From: Martinezella lusitana
GTDB lineage: Bacteria; Pseudomonadota; Alphaproteobacteria; Rhizobiales; Rhizobiaceae
Direction: 5' to 3'
Assembly (NCBI RefSeq): GCF_900094565.1
Contig: NZ_FMAF01000021.1
Location: forward strand, 39,003 to 103,002
Length of the DNA: 64,000 nucleotides
In this document: positions 61,138 through 64,000 of the stretch, in pieces
Layout: each line of letters begins with the position of its first letter
Numbering within the stretch: position 1 is the first letter of the stretch
Notes under the pieces: model-generated
The model's input: only the letters and a program-made list of their open reading frames with translations
Told to the model about the DNA's origin: nothing
Database searches by the model: none
Made by a program: the position numbers and the translations under genes

Positions 61138-61432
61138 TACACTGTCTCCGGGTTGATATCGTTATATTCCTTATGGGTACAGACGAATTTGACCAGCACC
61201 CGTTGATATGGATAGGCGATGTGGACGATCAGGCGATACTTGTTGCCTGAGAAATCGAAGATGATGCGATTATCGCTGACGAAATCGACGTTCGCTCCAA
61301 ACATCTTTTTGACATCGGCAGGGCTGCTCCGGGCCGCTTTACCGACAATCGCATACCAAGTCTTCAATGGGGTTTTGGCTGGGGATGGATTTTCCAGAAC
61401 TTCCTCAATGTCGACTTGGCGATGATCTGCAT
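61137..61432 (-). pseudogene. higB: HigB-type toxin gene with 1-nt deletion
   Basis: In the frame of ATG 61432 the protein begins MQIIAKSTLRKFWKIHPQ, the normal HigB start, but reaches TGA at PKPH. The other frame carries the rest: AKTPLKTWYAIVGKAARSSP, ADVKKMFGANVDFVSDNRII, KYRLIVHIAYPYQRVLVKFV, CTHKEYNDINPETV. Restoring one G in CAGCCAAA (to CAG GCC AAA) rejoins them. An alternative in-frame ATG at 61448 would replace the first strand and helix, so activity is doubtful. RelE/HigB toxins cut ribosome-bound mRNA. Confidence 0.75.
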
Positions 61433-61449
61433 AGGCATTGTGTAACATA

Positions 61450-61489
61450 TTCCCATCTTGGGAACAAGAAAGATTTCCCAAATTGGGAA
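61450..61489. promoter_or_regulatory. Two perfect HigA-type operators
   Basis: TTCCCATCTTGGGAA at 61450-61464 and TTCCCAAATTGGGAA at 61475-61489, each TTCCCA-N3-TGGGAA, centres 25 bp apart on the promoter side of the toxin gene. Two sites spaced about 2.4 turns suggest cooperative repression by the antitoxin. Confidence 0.7.
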
Positions 61490-61672
61490 CGCTGGCCGTG
61501 TCGGCAGTCGCGATGTCAGACGGTTCCCTAAAGTCATGGAATGCTATCTGACGACGGGAGAACGCGATGCTGTCCTTCGCATCGTCACAGCCGATCTTGA
61601 TAGCTATCGGCGATTTCGGGCCGACCACCGACATGGATCCCGAACGTGTCGAACCTCAAGGCAGAAGTTTCG

Positions 61673-61861
61673 ATGGGAACGTTGAAACTATGTTGTGAAC
61701 CCCATATGGATTACTTCACCAACGAAGATTGGTTCACCGTGACCGAAGCCGAAGCGATCGAGATGGCAATCGACCGGCATGGCGAAGATGGAATCACATC
61801 TGTCGCCTATTGTACGCTTGAGACGTGGGGTGATCATGGTAACCGCGAATACCATTTTTAG
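61673..61861 (+). CDS. Hypothetical small protein
   Basis: 62 residues from ATG 61673. YFTNEDWFTVTEAEAIEMAI then DRHGEDGITSVAYCTLETWG. Balanced composition suggests a real gene, but the start is uncertain and no family is recognised. Confidence 0.4.
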   Translation: MGTLKLCCEPHMDYFTNEDWFTVTEAEAIEMAIDRHGEDGITSVAYCTLETWGDHGNREYHF

Positions 61862-62080
61862 TTTGATCTGTTTCTCAAACTGATAAAGCGGGAGCATGTC
61901 GGCTGGGCCTAGAGATCACTGGCCCGCCGTCGTTCTTGTTCGCCCGACACTTCACGGACATCATTTATCGATACATCTTCTGCATTTTTCTGATGACAGC
62001 ATGTATCAGCCATCGACGAAGGGTACGCATCCGGCCAGGGCCGCCTTGAGAAGTGTGCGGAAAAGTAGCTGACTGTTGGT

Positions 62081-62479
62081 ATGGACATCTATACTCACCG
62101 TCAGTCTGCCGGTCGGCTAGAAATCGTTGACAGTGGCCGACGTCGTCGGTTCAGCAACGAGGTTAAACGTCGTATTGTCGCTGAAAGCCTTCTGGAGCCG
62201 GGACTTTGTTCGGTGACGGCGCGGCGTCATGGCATATCTCGTTCGCAACTTTATGAATGGCGCCGGCTGGCACGCGCGGGCAAGCTTGGCGAGGCAGAGG
62301 CGAGCGATAGCTTCGAAGGGTTTATCCCGGCGATCATCACGACAGGGCCTGTGAGCGGGCCGCCGTCAGATGGTCGCATGGAGGTTGTGAGCGCGAATGG
62401 ACGACGGGTGATTGTGGACCGGGAGGTCGATATCGAGGCACTCGTGCGGATAATCCGGGGCCTGGAGACGCTTCGATGA
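62081..62479 (+). CDS. tnpA: IS66-family TnpA (orf1)
   Basis: 132 residues. RRRRFSNEVKRRIVAESLLE and SVTARRHGISRSQLYEWRRL are the helix-turn-helix of IS66 TnpA. The stop overlaps TnpB by 4 bp. First of the three IS66 genes. Confidence 0.93.
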   Translation: MDIYTHRQSAGRLEIVDSGRRRRFSNEVKRRIVAESLLEPGLCSVTARRHGISRSQLYEWRRLARAGKLGEAEASDSFEGFIPAIITTGPVSGPPSDGRMEVVSANGRRVIVDREVDIEALVRIIRGLETLR

Positions 62480-62826
62480 ATGTGCTGCCGATGGGGTCAG
62501 GCGTTAAGGTCTGGCTGGCGACGGGGTATACGGATATGCGCTGTGGCTTCCCCTCTCTGGCGCTTCGGGTGCAGGAAGTGTTGAAGCACGAGCCGCTCGG
62601 CGGTCATCTGTTTTGCTTCAGGGGTCGCCGCGGAGACCTGATAAAATTGATTTGGCACGATGGCCAGGGGGCCTGCCTTTTTACGAAAAAATTGGAACGT
62701 GGAAAGTTTATCTGGCCTTCTGCCGAAGGTGGGGCGGTTGCGATCTCGGCAGCTCAATTGAGTTATCTGCTTTCCGGAATTGACTGGCGAGCCCCTCAGG
62801 AAACCTGGCGTCCGACGCGGGTGTGA
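62476..62826 (+). CDS. tnpB: IS66-family TnpB (orf2)
   Basis: 116 residues with VWLATGYTDMRCGFPSLALR, HLFCFRGRRGDLIKLIWHDG and QGACLFTKKLERGKFIWP, the diagnostic IS66 Orf2 motifs. Required accessory protein of unknown biochemistry. Intact. Confidence 0.95.
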   Translation: MNVLPMGSGVKVWLATGYTDMRCGFPSLALRVQEVLKHEPLGGHLFCFRGRRGDLIKLIWHDGQGACLFTKKLERGKFIWPSAEGGAVAISAAQLSYLLSGIDWRAPQETWRPTRV

Positions 62827-62873
62827 TAGCAATATTCGATTGAAAATACAGGAGAAATTCGTTAAATGGCTTC

Positions 62874-63654
62874 ATGTCTTTGAAGCCTGAACATCTGCCT
62901 GCGGATCTTGCCGGCGCCTATATGGCGCTGCTTGCTGAACGCGACATTGCGGTTGCGCAAGCCGCCAGGGCTCAGGCGCTTCTGTCCGACCGCGATGCGC
63001 TGATTATCAGTCTCGAGCTCAGGATCGAGAAGCTGAAGCGCGAATTGCACGGGCAGAGCAGCGAGCGCACGGCGCGCCTGATCGACCAGATGGAATTGCA
63101 GCTTGAGGAACTCGTTGCGGCTGCGACGGAAGACGAGATTGCAGCGCAGGCGTCGGCAGCCAGAACCTCGTCGGTTCGGCCATTCGTGCGCAAGCGGCCG
63201 GTGCGAAAGCCGTGGCCGGACGATATTGCCTGCGAGCGGGTGGTCATTGATCCTCCAACGACGTGTGGTTGCTGCGGTGGCTCGCGCCTGTCAAAGCTGG
63301 GAGAGGATGTCACCAAAACGCTTGAGGAGATCCCGCGTCGCTCCAAGTTGATCGAGACGGTGCGGGAGAAGTTTACCTGCCGAGATTGCGAGGCGATCAG
63401 CCAGGCACCCGCACCGTTCCATGTGACGCCGCGCGGCTTTATCGGCCCGCAACTTATGGCGACGATCCTGTTCGACAAGTTCGGCATGCACAGCCCGCTC
63501 AACCGGCAGAGCACGCGGTTCAAATGCGAAGGGATTGATTTGTCGACTTCGACGTTGGCTGATCAGGTCGGGTTTGGGACCTCCGCGCTGAAGCCGCTCT
63601 TCGACCTGATTGAAGATCATGTTTTTACGGCTGAGCGCCTTCATGGCGACGATA
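62874..63654 (+). pseudogene. tnpC: IS66-family transposase TnpC, interrupted at the HGDD motif
   Basis: The first 260 residues are intact: coiled segment (IEKLKRELHGQSSERTARLI), zinc-like CGCCGG...FTCRDCEAI domain and LHSPLNRQ-type segment (KFGMHSPLNRQSTRFKCEG). At AERLHGDD the match ends; the codons after GATA (63651-63654) belong to another sequence that starts GTGTGC. HGDD contains a catalytic Asp of the DDE enzyme. The reading frame runs on only to 63713. The interrupting DNA is the putative intron at 63655. Confidence 0.88.
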
Positions 63655-64000
63655 GTGTGCTGCAGAGCACTCGGAAAGGATGGTCTATATGGCCTGACAA
63701 TCTGTGTGCTTGAAGCTGCGATAATGATGAGGGTTGGCCCCTCGGGCTCGGCTTTCAGGAGCTGGGCTCAAACCACTCCAAGCGGCTGCGTTTAAGAGAC
63801 GTGGTCGTGAGCGTTGGAGGCAAGTCCAGGGCAAACCCTGGGCCGGTACGCATCCGAGAGACGAATGAAAATGAACCTTCCGATGAAGCGTCGTAACGTG
63901 GAACCTGTCGTCAAAACCAGAGGTGTGTCGTCTCTCTGGGATCAGCTTGTCAGATGCCTGGTGACCGGGCAAGCGGCGACCGGCGTTGAGGGGGCGTGAA
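63655..64000 (+). mobile_element. Putative group II intron, 5' part, inserted in IS66 TnpC
   Basis: Begins GTGTGC (consensus GTGYG) exactly where TnpC homology ends and extends beyond the window. No continuous coding frame but strong secondary-structure potential and GAGACGAATGAAAATG-type, CAAGTCCAGGGC and GGGCCGGTACGCATCC segments that look like intron domain I. The reverse transcriptase and 3' end lie outside. Distinct from the fragment at 24107. Identity is inferred from boundary and structure; a different insertion cannot be ruled out. Confidence 0.55.

Noticed and set aside
1..64000. CRISPR array, tRNA or rRNA genes, replication genes
   Set aside because: No regular repeat-spacer series, no cloverleaf-like conserved T-loop sequences and no RepABC-type proteins were seen.

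Overview
The gene content, codon use and repeats (rhizobial DUF2934 and DUF551-like small proteins, IS6/IS21/IS66/ISAzo13 elements, class-D-like group II intron, traCDG next to a VirB operon) point to an accessory replicon (plasmid or integrated element) of an alphaproteobacterium of the Rhizobium/Agrobacterium/Sinorhizobium group. No rRNA, tRNA, CRISPR array or replication gene was seen.

Layout: 0-7 kb is a decaying border zone: the 3' part of a sugar ABC ATPase, a truncated PfkB kinase, an IS6-family element with a frameshifted transposase, and broken SDR, VOC and L,D-transpeptidase genes around one intact alpha/beta hydrolase. 7-11 kb holds a single-chain MNT-HEPN protein divergent from an OmpR-type regulator that precedes an alpha-oxoamine synthase (CqsA/LqsA/BioF fold). 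11-24 kb is a complete VirB1-VirB11 type IV secretion operon with an EexN-like exclusion lipoprotein, divergent from a MarR-like regulator, followed by a convergent virD4/traG-traD-traC unit. No relaxase is visible: DNA upstream of traC runs into a group II intron fragment and an integrase fragment. 25-27 kb is an AbiEi/AbiEii toxin-antitoxin pair with a clear inverted-repeat operator.

27.5-33 kb carries an alpha/beta hydrolase translationally coupled to two muconolactone-isomerase-like proteins, a GlxA/AraC regulator, a fragment of a second such regulator and a GMC oxidoreductase. 33.5-44 kb looks like a sugar-acid catabolic island: GntR/FCD regulator with two winged helices, UxaA/GarD-type dehydratase with a perfect 22-bp palindrome upstream, a GAF histidine kinase and NarL-type regulator, an RbsABC-type ABC importer and an SMP-30 lactonase. 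44-50 kb has small hypothetical genes, a transglutaminase-like protein, a broken ISAzo13 element and a MazEF-like pair. 50-52.5 kb is an MDR oxidoreductase divergent from its likely LysR regulator.

52.5-58.5 kb is the most unusual unit: four tightly coupled genes encoding a polytopic HflK-like SPFH protein, a His-rich HflC-like protein, a third SPFH protein (frameshifted in this sequence) and a His-rich P1B metal ATPase. The right end has a second transglutaminase-like gene, a HigBA module whose toxin gene carries a frameshift while two perfect operators and the antitoxin remain, and an IS66 element whose TnpC gene is interrupted exactly in its HGDD motif by what looks like a group II intron running off the window.
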